DNA of 64,000 nt, taken from assembly GCA_965228265.1 (NCBI GenBank), contig OZ245804.1, positions 2,728,001-2,792,000 on the forward strand, in the 5' to 3' direction. The translations under genes and the position numbers were made by a program. The stretch's first letter is position 1. Every line of letters begins with the position of its first letter. Positions 45,468-54,032 of the stretch are shown one piece after another. The stretch is from GCA-2732755 sp965228265 (GTDB lineage: Bacteria; Planctomycetota; Phycisphaerae; Phycisphaerales; UBA1924). Below the pieces are notes generated by a model. It worked only from the letters and a program-made list of their open reading frames with translations, ran no database searches and was not told where the DNA came from.

Positions 45468-46259
45468 TTAGTCGCAGCCTGCGTTGAAGTTGCTGACCCA
45501 GGCGCTGAAGTCGGCGGGGCTGCAGACGCCGTCGCCGTTCTGGTCACATGCGGGGCTCATCGCGTTGAACGCGGCGACCCAGGCGCTGAAGTCGGCGGGG
45601 CTGACGATGCCGTCGCCGTTGGTATCGGCCAGGCAGGGCTCTTCCTCGCCCTGCACGAGCTCGATGTCATCGAAGAAGACGGTGCCCGTCGAGCCGGCGT
45701 CGCCGAAGCGGAGCGGGAGCACGGTGACGCTGGTGGCAAACGGCGGGAAAGCGCCGGCGGCGTCCATCATTTGTTGGTCGGTCACGGTCATCTCGAACTC
45801 GACCCACTCGTCGTTGGTGTGGCCCGTGATGGAGAGCTCCTCGAACGCGGTGGCGATGGAGGAGTTGTCGCGGCGGAACTCGAGCTTGATGCCGGCGTTT
45901 GCGGTGAGGGGCATGTCGCTGGGGATGTAGTACCAGCCGCGAACGGTGACGTCGCCGCCCTGCCAGACGTAGGGCGGATCGAAGAACTCGAGGGTGCTCG
46001 GGTTGAAGACGTTGGTGGTGCAGCCGGAGAAGTCGGTCCCGGAGGGGAACTCGATGGAGGCGCTGCCGGTGCGGACCTCAGCGGCGGGGCTCAGCCCGTC
46101 GCCGACGGTGCGGAGGCGAGCGGTGTTGAAGAAGGACCAGCCTTCGGGCTGTCCGCCGACGATGGTTTCGAACGAGGGGTTGTGGACGAGGTTCTGCGCC
46201 AAGGCAGCGGGCGCGATGGTGATGCAGCACGCGGCGAGTGCGAGACATTTGGCGTTCAT
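45468..46259 (-). CDS. Secreted GC-type dockerin protein with carbohydrate-binding-like body
   Basis: An exported protein of 263 residues. The signal MNAKCLALAACCITIAPAAL precedes AQNLVHNPSFE, a start typical of CBM4/9-like jelly-roll domains (NPSFE...GWSF). The body continues as a beta sandwich to TGTVFFDDIELVQ, the normal end of such a module. The dockerin loops are DTNGDGIVSPADF and DQNGDGVCSPADF. Unusually it ends Gly-Cys-Asp rather than Gly-Cys. AGGAG precedes the ATG. Its promoter carries a LacI-type operator at 46342-46355. It probably binds a surface polysaccharide for the sugar-use genes nearby (inference). Confidence 0.85.
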   Translation of the reverse strand: MNAKCLALAACCITIAPAALAQNLVHNPSFETIVGGQPEGWSFFNTARLRTVGDGLSPAAEVRTGSASIEFPSGTDFSGCTTNVFNPSTLEFFDPPYVWQGGDVTVRGWYYIPSDMPLTANAGIKLEFRRDNSSIATAFEELSITGHTNDEWVEFEMTVTDQQMMDAAGAFPPFATSVTVLPLRFGDAGSTGTVFFDDIELVQGEEEPCLADTNGDGIVSPADFSAWVAAFNAMSPACDQNGDGVCSPADFSAWVSNFNAGCD

Positions 46260-46341
46260 GACGGGCTCCTGTGTGGATCTCTCAATCGGGACCTGGTCAT
46301 TCTGAACCAGTTCTTTGTCCGAAACCGGGCGAGCGCCCGGA

Positions 46342-46386
46342 TGTAAGCGTTTCCATGAGTGTGACAGATCCTTTCGGACGTGTCAA
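46342..46386 (-). promoter_or_regulatory. Promoter with LacI/CcpA-type operator before the dockerin gene
   Basis: On the minus strand TTGACA (46381-46386) and CACACT (46358-46363) are 17 bases apart. Two bases downstream lies TGGAAACGCTTACA (46342-46355), a full match to TGnAAnCGnTTnCA. An operator at the transcription start would block initiation. The same layout is seen at 54856-54897. The rest of the gap to 46832 holds a family B repeat and a second promoter. Confidence 0.75.
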
Positions 46387-46432
46387 GGGTTTCTGTATGC
46401 GATTGAATACGTGATTTGCGAGGGGGCTTTAT

Positions 46433-46490
46433 CTCCTCCCCCGCTGCCAGCGGGGGAGGTGTCTGCGGAGCAGACGGAGGGGGCTGAGAC
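46433..46490. repeat. Family B palindromic repeat, left copy
   Basis: Stem CCTCCCCCGCT/AGCGGGGGAGG with loop GCC, then GTCTGC-GGA-GCAGAC and GGAGGGGG. The copy at 47184-47236 has the same parts in reverse order and orientation. Confidence 0.85.
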
Positions 46491-46569
46491 ACCTGGGTGC
46501 CGTTCTAGACAGTGAAGGTAATGAGAAACACACCCGACAGACTCGCCTTCCTAGCCGGAGATGGCTCGC

Positions 46570-46596
46570 TTCAACCGCCTTCCAAATGCCTATAAT
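46570..46596 (+). promoter_or_regulatory. Candidate promoter for the small membrane-protein gene
   Basis: A consensus TATAAT at 46591-46596 with TTCAAC 15 bases upstream. It would give a leader of about 230 bases before the ATG at 46833. The leader contains a second strong ribosome-binding sequence, AAAGGAGGT at 46709-46717, with no clear ORF after it. Confidence 0.45.
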
Positions 46597-46832
46597 TCAC
46601 CGTACTTCAGTCTGCCGGTTCGGAGCCGACTGGACGGCCTGCGGGGCGGCTGCCTGGTGGTGGGTTCGGGCTCTTTGGGCGATCAATTCGGGTGGTGACG
46701 AGAGCACGAAAGGAGGTTTCTGCGAGGTTGTGTGCCAGCAAATAATCCAGCAGATACACAACCGACATAACTCATATTTTGATTTTTTGTTGCAGTCAAC
46801 TACTAGGCGAACTACGCCAGAAAGGAGCCCCT

Positions 46833-47051
46833 ATGGCTTCGAGCAACAGACGCCCCTTGGGCAACATTTTTCTCAACGCGGTTATCCTCTACGTACTCGT
46901 GTTCACCGAACCCACCGTGATGTGGCTCGAAATGAATGGCTGGGATGTCCAGACACAGACACACGCGTTTGGACTCACCCTCACACTGGTCGCGTTGAGC
47001 TGCTTGACCGGTCAACGAATCATCCCTGTGTACCTCAATAGAGGTTCGTAA
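46833..47051 (+). CDS. Small membrane protein, 72 residues
   Basis: A small protein starting MASSNRRPLGNIFLNAVILY. AAGGAG lies five bases before the ATG, so translation is well supported. Two hydrophobic helices are visible: FLNAVILYVLVFTEPTVMWL and FGLTLTLVALSCL, joined by an acidic/polar loop. The N-terminus is basic. No family is recognised. It is on the opposite strand to the sugar genes on either side and is bracketed by two inverted family B repeats. Base composition is lower in GC than the surroundings. Confidence 0.6.
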   Translation: MASSNRRPLGNIFLNAVILYVLVFTEPTVMWLEMNGWDVQTQTHAFGLTLTLVALSCLTGQRIIPVYLNRGS

Positions 47052-47101
47052 CTCAATGTGAAGAAGTGAGTCACACGCATAATCTCGTCACCCCTGTACG
47101 T

Positions 47102-47141
47102 CAAGGGGATCCCAGCTGAGTGCACAGCCGGGGTCCCCTTG
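47102..47141. repeat. Inverted repeat after the small membrane-protein gene
   Basis: CAAGGGGATCCC (47102-47113) pairs with GGGGTCCCCTTG (47130-47141), 11 of 12 bases, around a 16-base loop. There is no T run, so it is not a clear terminator; it may stabilise a 3' end. Confidence 0.55.
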
Positions 47142-47183
47142 AACATTTGGATGACACGTGAACTCGGGACGGCTTTCTCTCAT

Positions 47184-47236
47184 ACCCCCTCCGTCTGCTG
47201 CGCAGACACCTCCCCCGTCGGCGACGGGGGAGGAGG
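47184..47236. repeat. Family B palindromic repeat, right (inverted) copy
   Basis: GTCTGC-TGC-GCAGAC followed by CCTCCCCCGTC/GACGGGGGAGG with loop GGC. It is in opposite orientation to the copy at 46433-46490. It lies three bases past the stop of the last permease gene, and may cap that operon's mRNA. Confidence 0.85.
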
Positions 47237-47239
47237 GAG

Positions 47240-48103
47240 TTATCCCTTCACCGCCCCCGACATGCTCGAACGGGTGAAGAGGCGGTTGGTCAGCATGAAC
47301 ACGATCAGGACGGGGAGCACCGTCATCGTGCTGGCGGCCATGAGCAGGTTCCAGGGGGTCTGGCCCGCCTTGGACTGGTAGAGCTGCAGACCGAGCATCA
47401 GTGTGAACATCTCTCGGTCGACGATGAAGACCAGCGGCGCGAGGAAGTCGTTCCACATGTAGGTGAAGTGCAGGAGCACCACCACCGCCAGGGCGTTGCG
47501 CGAGAGCGGGAGCGCGATGTGGCGGAAGGTTTGCCAGTGGCTGCAGCCGTCGATGCTGGCGGCCTCGTCGAGCTCCTTGGGCAGCGACTTGAAGAACTGG
47601 TGGAGCAGGAAGATGCTGAACGCGTTGCCCAGCCAGAACTGCGCGTAGAGCGGCAGGAACGTGCCGATCCAGCCGAGCTTGGCGTAGAGCATGAACAGCG
47701 GCGCCATCAGCACCGGGAAGGGGATCAGCATCGTGCCGATGGTGATGACGATCAGCGGCTTGCGTCCCGGCATGGGCACGCGGGCCAGGCCATACGCCAC
47801 GACGACGCTGGAGATGACGCACCCGAAGACGCCGAGCGCCACGACGACGATCGTGTTACGCATGTAGAGCGGGAAGTCGACGGTCGGGTCTTCGAGGACG
47901 GCTTCGTAGTTCTCCATCGCCTGACTCGGCGCGGAGGTGACGGGATCGGGCAGGAGGCTGAGGCCCTGCGACATCGCCTGCGATTCGGGCTTGATGGAGG
48001 TCGCGGCCATCCAGACGAGCGGCATCGCGAAGATGATCGCCACCACGAGCATGAGCAGCGAGCGTGTGACGCGGGCAGCGGGGTTTGGGCCGCGCAGGCT
48101 CAT
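47240..48103 (-). CDS. Sugar ABC transporter permease, MalG type
   Basis: An inner-membrane permease of 287 residues for a carbohydrate importer. It has six predicted helices, beginning TRSLLMLVVAIIFAMPLVWM. The EAA loop that contacts the ATPase is ELDEAASIDGCSHWQTFRHI followed by ALP. The C-terminal segment AASTMTVLPVLIVFMLTNRL is typical of MalG/UgpE permeases. Its ATG overlaps the stop of the first permease gene (ATGA). It is the last gene of the operon that starts at 54773. The matching ATPase is most likely the MalK/MsmX-type protein at 57730, on the other strand. Confidence 0.92.
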   Translation of the reverse strand: MSLRGPNPAARVTRSLLMLVVAIIFAMPLVWMAATSIKPESQAMSQGLSLLPDPVTSAPSQAMENYEAVLEDPTVDFPLYMRNTIVVVALGVFGCVISSVVVAYGLARVPMPGRKPLIVITIGTMLIPFPVLMAPLFMLYAKLGWIGTFLPLYAQFWLGNAFSIFLLHQFFKSLPKELDEAASIDGCSHWQTFRHIALPLSRNALAVVVLLHFTYMWNDFLAPLVFIVDREMFTLMLGLQLYQSKAGQTPWNLLMAASTMTVLPVLIVFMLTNRLFTRSSMSGAVKG

Positions 48104-48975
48104 TTGTCGGTGCTCCAGAGCTTGCGCGTGACGGCGTAGATCGCGAGGATGCACGCGGCGATGAGCATGAGCTGCACCCAGGCCATCGCGCTTGCGTAGC
48201 CCATGCGCTGGAAGAGGAAGGCGTTGTCGTAGAGGTAGTGCGAGTAGAAGTAGGTGCTGCGGTCCGGGCCGCCCTCGGTCATGATGTAGGGGGCGGCGAA
48301 GACCTGCCAGGCGGTGATGGTCTGGATGATGACGTTGAAGAAGACGGCCGGCGCGATCGAGGGCATGGCGACGTGGACGAAGCGCCGGACGGGGCCCATG
48401 CCGTCGAGCTGGCCCGCTTCGTAGAGCTCGCGCGGGACGTCCTGCAGGGCGGCGAGATAGATGACGACGGGTTGCCCGATACTCCAGAGCGCCATGATGA
48501 CAAGGGCCGCCATCGCGAAGCCTCGCTCACCGAGCCAGTTGGGCCCGCTCATGCCGATCATGTGGAGGAAGGCGTTGATGAGCCCGTGGTCGCCGTTGAA
48601 AAGCCAGAGCCAGATCATCGCCGAGGCGACCAGCGGCACAACGGTGGGCGTAAAGACGAGCACACGCACGAGACGCGAGAGACGCGAGTCGACATCGAGC
48701 AGGCCGGCGATCGCCAGCGCCAAGACGACCGAGAGCGGGATGACGAAGGCGGCGTAGATGATCGTGTTCAGGACAGCTTGCTTGAAGACATCATCTTTCA
48801 AGAGCGATGTGTAGTTGTCGAGCCCGACCCAGAGCGGCGGCTCGAGCATGGAGTAGTTGGTCATGCTGTAGTACGCGCCGAGCCCCATCGGCGCGAGGAA
48901 GAAAACGCACAGGCCGATGAGCCAGGGCGTCACCCAAAGCAGACCCGCGTACTTTGATCGGCCCGCGGCGCTCAT
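48100..48975 (-). CDS. Sugar ABC transporter permease, MalF/UgpA type
   Basis: The second inner-membrane permease of the importer, 291 residues. It opens MSAAGRSKYAGLLWVTPWLI with the first helix, then VGLDNYTSLLKDDVFKQAVL, the typical periplasmic loop of this family. The EAA loop is RELYEAGQLDGMGPVRRFVH plus VAMP. YIMTEGGPDRSTYFYSHYLY is the normal end motif. It overlaps the binding-protein gene before it and the permease gene after it, each by four bases, so the subunits are made in step. Confidence 0.92.
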   Translation of the reverse strand: MSAAGRSKYAGLLWVTPWLIGLCVFFLAPMGLGAYYSMTNYSMLEPPLWVGLDNYTSLLKDDVFKQAVLNTIIYAAFVIPLSVVLALAIAGLLDVDSRLSRLVRVLVFTPTVVPLVASAMIWLWLFNGDHGLINAFLHMIGMSGPNWLGERGFAMAALVIMALWSIGQPVVIYLAALQDVPRELYEAGQLDGMGPVRRFVHVAMPSIAPAVFFNVIIQTITAWQVFAAPYIMTEGGPDRSTYFYSHYLYDNAFLFQRMGYASAMAWVQLMLIAACILAIYAVTRKLWSTDK

Positions 48976-50336
48976 GCGTGGCGCCTGGCGCGCATCGCGG
49001 CCGCCTGATCCAGCGCGTCCTGCGCGCGTGCGTTGATGCTGCTGAGCATGGACGCGGGTTCGTCCTGCAGGAGCCAGAGACGCTGGAACGCGGCGTCGAA
49101 CTCGCTGACATACCGGGGCCAGACGCGGGTCTTGGGGAAGCGGAACGCGCGATCGCTGGCGGCGATGGCGTTGTGGGCCGTGATGCCGCGGTTGGGGTGG
49201 CCCGCGATGAACGCGTCCGACACCTCGGCCAGCGGCGAGTTCTTCGCGTGCGCGGTGGCGATCTCCTCGATCTGCTTCTGCTCCTGCATCCACGCGATGA
49301 ACGCGAAAGACGCCTCGGGCTCGCGGGCGCCGGCGGGGATGGTCAGGACGTCACCATCGACCAGCCCGACGGGGCGCGTGGCATCGGCGATGGAGGAGAT
49401 GGTGGGCATGGGGACCACACGGTAATTGAGATCGGGCGCGAACGCCTGGATGAGGTTGGCCATCCACGGGCCCTGGATGGTGAGCCCGACGCGTCCGGTG
49501 AGGAACGGCGCCTGAGCTGTGCCGTAGAACCCGACGCCCGATTGGAACTTGATAAGCTCGCGCGAGCCGTAGGTCTTGGGGTAGGACTGGACCCATTCGT
49601 ACGCGCGGACGTTCTCGGGGGCGTTTGCGGTGGCGGTGCCTGTTGTTTCATCGAGCAGCGAGCCGCCGAAGTGGTAGCCCCAGAGCCAGCTCCACCAGCC
49701 GGGGTCGGTGTGGATGAAGCCGAGTTTCTCGATGTCGCCCGTTGGACGGCGCTCAATGAGCGCTTCGCTGAGCGCATCGAGTTCTTCGATCGTCGCGGGC
49801 GCGGGGGCATCGGCGAGGCCGGCCTCGGCGAGGCGGTCGTCGTTGATGTAGAGCGCGATCGTGCCGCAGGTGCTGATGAGCGAGAAGAGCTGATCGCGGT
49901 GCGTGAGCATGGGCCAGACGGCCTGGGCGTAATTCGTGGATGCGATGCCGTTCTTGGCGGCCAGTTCATCCAGCGGCATCAGCGCGCCGGCCTCGGCGAA
50001 CGAGGGGATGTTGAAACTCCACAGCCCAAGAATGTCGGGCGGCGAGCGACCCGCGACGGCGATCATCGCCTTCTGGTCGATCGAGCCGATCGAGAGGTAC
50101 CGCACGAAGATCTCGGACTGCGACGCGTTGAACCGATCGACCAGGCGCTGCATCGCCAGGCCCTCGGCCCCGGTCCACTTCTCCCAGTAATCGAGGACGA
50201 TGCGGTCCTTCGGGACATCCTGACGGGGCTTTGGCCCGAAGAGCGCAAACCCGGCGGCGCTTGCGGCGATGACGCCGAGCGAAGCGCGGCGGGAGATGTC
50301 CAGAGCGCCCGAGAGCGATGGGCGGGAATCGCTCAC
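48972..50336 (-). CDS. Extracellular sugar-binding protein of an ABC importer
   Basis: A family 1 solute-binding protein of 454 residues. The N-terminus has a twin Arg in ISRRASLGVIAASAAGFALF, so Tat export is possible. Binding-protein motifs include KDRIVLDYWEKWTGAEGLAM, VAGRSPPDILGLWSF, GRVGLTIQGPWMANLIQAF and PEASFAFIAWMQEQKQIEEI. There is no lipobox Cys, so it may be free or membrane-tethered by its uncut signal. The start is a GTG overlapping the stop of the small membrane protein gene (GTGA). The many Trp residues (GWWSWLWGYHFGG) suit a sugar site; the sugar is unknown. Confidence 0.9.
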   Translation of the reverse strand: MSDSRPSLSGALDISRRASLGVIAASAAGFALFGPKPRQDVPKDRIVLDYWEKWTGAEGLAMQRLVDRFNASQSEIFVRYLSIGSIDQKAMIAVAGRSPPDILGLWSFNIPSFAEAGALMPLDELAAKNGIASTNYAQAVWPMLTHRDQLFSLISTCGTIALYINDDRLAEAGLADAPAPATIEELDALSEALIERRPTGDIEKLGFIHTDPGWWSWLWGYHFGGSLLDETTGTATANAPENVRAYEWVQSYPKTYGSRELIKFQSGVGFYGTAQAPFLTGRVGLTIQGPWMANLIQAFAPDLNYRVVPMPTISSIADATRPVGLVDGDVLTIPAGAREPEASFAFIAWMQEQKQIEEIATAHAKNSPLAEVSDAFIAGHPNRGITAHNAIAASDRAFRFPKTRVWPRYVSEFDAAFQRLWLLQDEPASMLSSINARAQDALDQAAAMRARRHA

Positions 50337-50692
50337 CGGTCGTTCTTCTCCATGACCGCGCGCTTCTCTGCGTTGATCCGTTCGATGACATCATCCCAGT
50401 CACGCGACTTGTTCACCGGGAATCCTGTCGGCGTGCCTGTTTCCGGATTGGGCAGACCCTCGGCCGGGTCGAGCATGCCAGGACGCAGATACAAAGCCTG
50501 CTCAAGACGTCCGCGGCTCATTTTCCATTCGTCGCCTGTCTCGGAGCAGCGGATCGTGACGTCCTGTGTGAGACTTTCAGTCGACCCGGGAGGTGCACCA
50601 GCGACCGCTCGATAGACGAGAAAACCGCCAAGCCCAAGCGCCACAACTGCAAGTGAGATCAATATGCCTTTACGAGCCCCGCCATTGGCCAT
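50333..50692 (-). CDS. Small membrane-anchored protein in the sugar operon
   Basis: A 119-residue protein with one N-terminal helix, ILISLAVVALGLGGFLVYRA. A periplasmic tail follows with QDVTIRCSETGDEWKMSRGR and PGMLDPAEGLPNPETGTPTG. I do not recognise the family. Its ATG at 50692 is two bases past the stop of the pseudopilin gene, and its stop overlaps the binding-protein start. The placement between a pseudopilin and a binding protein suggests it works with one of them, perhaps as a partner of the pseudopilin. In-frame TTG five codons earlier is a weaker start. Confidence 0.7.
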   Translation of the reverse strand: MANGGARKGILISLAVVALGLGGFLVYRAVAGAPPGSTESLTQDVTIRCSETGDEWKMSRGRLEQALYLRPGMLDPAEGLPNPETGTPTGFPVNKSRDWDDVIERINAEKRAVMEKNDR

Positions 50693-50694
50693 AC

Positions 50695-51513
50695 TCAGTT
50701 CCCCCAACGATCAGGGTAGTAATGACCCCAGTTCCAGAACGGGCCTGGTGCATTGTACGGATCGCGGGACTCGACGAAGAAGTACTCGCTGCGTTCCATC
50801 GCGACTACACGCATATCACCAAAGAGCAGGTTGCTTTTTGCGGTGTTGCGTGCGTTGCTGCTGAAATCGCTGCCGGCCAGATTGCTGCGGCCGCTGTGGC
50901 GAGGCAACCAGTCGATCGCGTCCATGGAGTACACCGCGAGCGAGGGATGCGGGATTGCTCTGATCTTCTGATTTGATACACCAAAGCTTTTCGAGCCGTT
51001 GGGCCCATAGGTTGTCGCAGGTACGTCGTTGAACCAGTATTCGGTGAACTCTTCGTCTTCTTCGTCTGCCGTGAAGGGCGGGTCGTAGAGGTTTTCCTTG
51101 TCGATATCCCAGACGTGGAACATCCGGTTTTGTTCCATGTCCCGTCGTGTGATGGGGTCACGAACGCTCGTTTCGCCCTGTGCCGCCGGGCAATCAAAGA
51201 CCCCACCCTCGCCCATGCCGCCTTCGAGATACGGGCGGAGTGCGACCATGACATTCCAACGATCAAAGGCCAAGTCGCTCCGTGGGAACAGATCGGGGTA
51301 GACCGGGTCCTTCTGATCATCAAAGTACATCTGGAAACCCAGGCCAATCTGCCGGAGATTATTCTGGCAAAGAACGTTCTTGGCGGTATCACGAGCCTTG
51401 CCCAGCGACGGCAGCAAGATCCCGATCAAGAGCGCGATGATCGCGATCACCACCAGGAGTTCGATCAGTGTAAAGCCTGTACGACAGAGGCCACGGCTTC
51501 GTCTTTGAATCAT
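50695..51513 (-). CDS. Pseudopilin encoded inside the sugar operon
   Basis: A pseudopilin-like protein of 272 residues. The leader MIQRRSRGLCRTG ends at the prepilin peptidase site, followed by FTLIELLVVIAIIALLIGIL. The mature part has KNVLCQNNLRQIGLGFQMYF, seen in the large planctomycete DUF1559-like pseudopilins, and ends WNWGHYYPDRWGN. The typical late DG motif is altered to SNLLFGDMRVVAMER. Its ATG overlaps the GH94 stop (ATGA). A pseudopilin translationally coupled to a glycoside phosphorylase and a sugar importer is odd; a role in surface display or uptake of the sugar is inference. Confidence 0.85.
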   Translation of the reverse strand: MIQRRSRGLCRTGFTLIELLVVIAIIALLIGILLPSLGKARDTAKNVLCQNNLRQIGLGFQMYFDDQKDPVYPDLFPRSDLAFDRWNVMVALRPYLEGGMGEGGVFDCPAAQGETSVRDPITRRDMEQNRMFHVWDIDKENLYDPPFTADEEDEEFTEYWFNDVPATTYGPNGSKSFGVSNQKIRAIPHPSLAVYSMDAIDWLPRHSGRSNLAGSDFSSNARNTAKSNLLFGDMRVVAMERSEYFFVESRDPYNAPGPFWNWGHYYPDRWGN

Positions 51514-53987
51514 CGTGGGGCTCCTACGGGCCGCGTGGGCCGGTGTTCGAGATCGCTGGCGGGCAACGGAGTCCATCGCACCTGCACCTCCAGCGGCGAA
51601 TCGTCCTTGGGCAGCATGTCTGGGGTGATCAGGCCGCCCTCGGTTTCTTTCCCGGCCACGGTGATACTACACGCGGCGCCGGGGGTGTGTTCGTTGGTGT
51701 CGGCGTGGACGACGATCGTCCGACCTCGCCAGCGGCGCTGCGCGGTGATGCGTCCGAGCCCCGCGATCGGGCAGGGGTCGATGCGCAGGGCGCCGAACTC
51801 GGGGCGGATGCCCAGCACGCGTGTGAGCGAGATATTGGTGAGCCACGCGGCAGAGCCGGTGTACCAGGTCCATCCCGCGGCTCCGGGCGTTGCCGAGTCC
51901 GGGCCGTCGACGTTGCCGGGCGTGACGTAGGGCTCGGCGCGGTAGTGGGTTTGGTCGCGGTCTTCACGCGCGGGGCTGATGGCGTTCCAGATCGTGGTGG
52001 CGGCCTGGGTGTCGCCGATCTTGCAGGCCGCGGCGAGCGCCCATGTTGCGGCGTGCATGTAGACGCCGCCGTTCTCGCGCGAGCCGGGCGTGTAGCGGGT
52101 GATGTATCCCACATCCGTCTCGGGCACAGAGTACGCCGGCGCCAGAAGCAGCGGGCCCATCTCGCGGACGAGGTGCTCCTTGACGGAGTTCCACGCGGCG
52201 TCGAGGCGGTCTTTCGGTCCCGCGTCGGCGAGGATCGCCCACGTCTGCGCGTTCAGGTAGATGCGACCCGCGTCGTTGTCCTTCGTGCCGAGCCACTTGC
52301 CGCTGTCCATCGTGGCGCGGCGGTACCACTGGCCGTCCCACGCGTGCTCGTTGGCGGCGGCGATGTACGCCTCGCGCTTGTCGAGCATGAGCTTGGCGGT
52401 CTCGGTGTCATCGATGAGCTTGAGCACCTCGGCGAAGTCGCGGAGCGTGAAGGCGAGGAAGAAGGCGAGCCAGACGGATTCGCCCTTGCCCTCGATGCCG
52501 CAGGCCGAGAGCCCGTCGTTCCAGTCGCACGCGCCAATGTGGGGCAGCCCGCGCTCGCTCGCTCGACGGAACGCGCGGTCGAGCGACTTCTTGCAGTGTG
52601 TGAGGACGGTGTCCTCGCCTCCGTCGACGTAGGGGGTGACCTCGTCGAGAATGGAGAGGTCGCCGGTCTCTTTGATGTACTGGCTGATGCCGAAGGGCAG
52701 CCAGAGGTAGTCGTCGCTGCAGGAGGTGTGGTTGACGATGATGGAGTTGGGGTGCCACCAGTGGTGGACGCTGCCGTCGTTGAACTGCTGGTGGGCGTGG
52801 ATCATGAGCTGCTTGCGCATCTCGTTTGGATCCAACGGCATCCAGACCTGTGAATCTTGGAGCTGATCGCGGAACCCGAACGCGCCGGACTGCTGGTAGT
52901 AGCCCGTGCGCCCCCAGAGGCGGCCGCTGATCGCCTGGTAGGGCAGCCAGTAGTTGTTGAGGTCGTTGAAGTCGGTCTTGTCGGTCTTGACGTGCGCGCC
53001 GGCGAGGCGATCTTTCCAGGTTTTCTCCGCGACCGGCGCGACGCGGAAGGCTTCGTCGATCTTTGCGTAGCGGTTCATCTCCTCGTCGAGCTGCTCGGCG
53101 GTCTCGCTGACACCGATGAGGTAGGCGAGCCGGCGTGATTCGTCGGCCTTGAGCGAGATGTCCGCGCCCAAGGCGGCGCAGGCATCGGAGAAGCGGCCGA
53201 AGCTCGGCTCGCGCACGCCGGCGCCCTCGATGAGGGCCGCGGGTTTCTCGCGGGTGCCCCGGCCGATGAAGACGGCCTTGTCCCCCACCGCGAACGTCTC
53301 GTGCTCGCCCTCGACGACGCACTGATGTGCGGCGACGAAGGGCCAGCCCTGGTTCCAGTGGTCCTTCTCGTCGTTGCTCGGGACGTCCCACATGACCTTG
53401 CGTGCGGACATGCGGGCCTTGGCGTTGTCGTACTCGGTCCCGATAAAGAGTCGGTGGAACTCGCGCTTGGAATCGGGCGCGACGCCCAGGCACCATTCCA
53501 TGTAGCTGACGACGCGGAGCGAGCGCGGCCGCCCGGACTCGTTGTGGAGCTTGAGCGTCCAGACCTCGACCTGCGCATCGGGCGCGACGGTCATGGTCCA
53601 CTCGGCGCGGATGCCGGCGTACTTGGTGTTGAATGTGGTCGAGCCCGGCGCGTGTCGGCACGCGTAGTGGTCGTACTCGACGCGGCAGGGCGATGGAGCG
53701 GCGGACCAGACCTCACCCGACTCGGTGTCGTGGATGTAGAGGTGCTTGCCCGCGCGGTCCTCGATGAGGTCCATCTCCCAGCGTGTGAGAACGTTCAGCT
53801 GGCTGTTGTCCAGCCAGCTGAACCCGCCCCCGTTCTGACTGACAACGAAGCCGTAACGCCCGTTGCAGACCACGTTCGTCCAGGGCTTTGGTGTCCCGGA
53901 GTCTGTGATCTCGTAGGCGAATCCGTCCTCGATGAACCGGCCGTAGGTGTGGTCGTTTCGCATTGGATTGTTTCGGCTTCCTGCCAT
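51510..53987 (-). CDS. GH94-family glycoside phosphorylase (cellobiose-phosphorylase-like)
   Basis: A cytoplasmic enzyme of 825 residues, the size of cellobiose and chitobiose phosphorylases. No signal peptide is seen. The N-terminus GRFIEDGFAYEITDSGTPKP and NGRYGFVVSQNGGGFSW are typical. The catalytic acid is D488 in GACDWNDGLSACG. PYVTPGNVDGPDSATPGAAG plus WTWYTGSAAW near the end is the GH94 phosphate/substrate region. The reaction would split a beta-glucoside with phosphate, giving glucose-1-phosphate; the linkage (1,4, 1,3 or 1,2) cannot be read. It is the second gene of the operon after the PEP-CTERM gene 45 bp upstream, with no terminator between. Confidence 0.9.
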   Translation of the reverse strand: MAGSRNNPMRNDHTYGRFIEDGFAYEITDSGTPKPWTNVVCNGRYGFVVSQNGGGFSWLDNSQLNVLTRWEMDLIEDRAGKHLYIHDTESGEVWSAAPSPCRVEYDHYACRHAPGSTTFNTKYAGIRAEWTMTVAPDAQVEVWTLKLHNESGRPRSLRVVSYMEWCLGVAPDSKREFHRLFIGTEYDNAKARMSARKVMWDVPSNDEKDHWNQGWPFVAAHQCVVEGEHETFAVGDKAVFIGRGTREKPAALIEGAGVREPSFGRFSDACAALGADISLKADESRRLAYLIGVSETAEQLDEEMNRYAKIDEAFRVAPVAEKTWKDRLAGAHVKTDKTDFNDLNNYWLPYQAISGRLWGRTGYYQQSGAFGFRDQLQDSQVWMPLDPNEMRKQLMIHAHQQFNDGSVHHWWHPNSIIVNHTSCSDDYLWLPFGISQYIKETGDLSILDEVTPYVDGGEDTVLTHCKKSLDRAFRRASERGLPHIGACDWNDGLSACGIEGKGESVWLAFFLAFTLRDFAEVLKLIDDTETAKLMLDKREAYIAAANEHAWDGQWYRRATMDSGKWLGTKDNDAGRIYLNAQTWAILADAGPKDRLDAAWNSVKEHLVREMGPLLLAPAYSVPETDVGYITRYTPGSRENGGVYMHAATWALAAACKIGDTQAATTIWNAISPAREDRDQTHYRAEPYVTPGNVDGPDSATPGAAGWTWYTGSAAWLTNISLTRVLGIRPEFGALRIDPCPIAGLGRITAQRRWRGRTIVVHADTNEHTPGAACSITVAGKETEGGLITPDMLPKDDSPLEVQVRWTPLPASDLEHRPTRPVGAPR

Positions 53988-54032
53988 CTGCGTGTGTCTC
54001 TCTGAACAGGGGAACGAATGTGATCAGAGCCT

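Noticed and set aside
46586..47041. A 151-codon plus-strand frame overlapping the 72-residue protein
   Set aside because: The 72-codon frame has an ideal ribosome site and two clean membrane helices; the longer frame is His/Arg/Thr-rich in the shared region and has no good start.
47102..47141. Terminator call for the inverted repeat after the small membrane gene
   Set aside because: The stem is strong but no T run follows on either strand, so it is listed only as a repeat.
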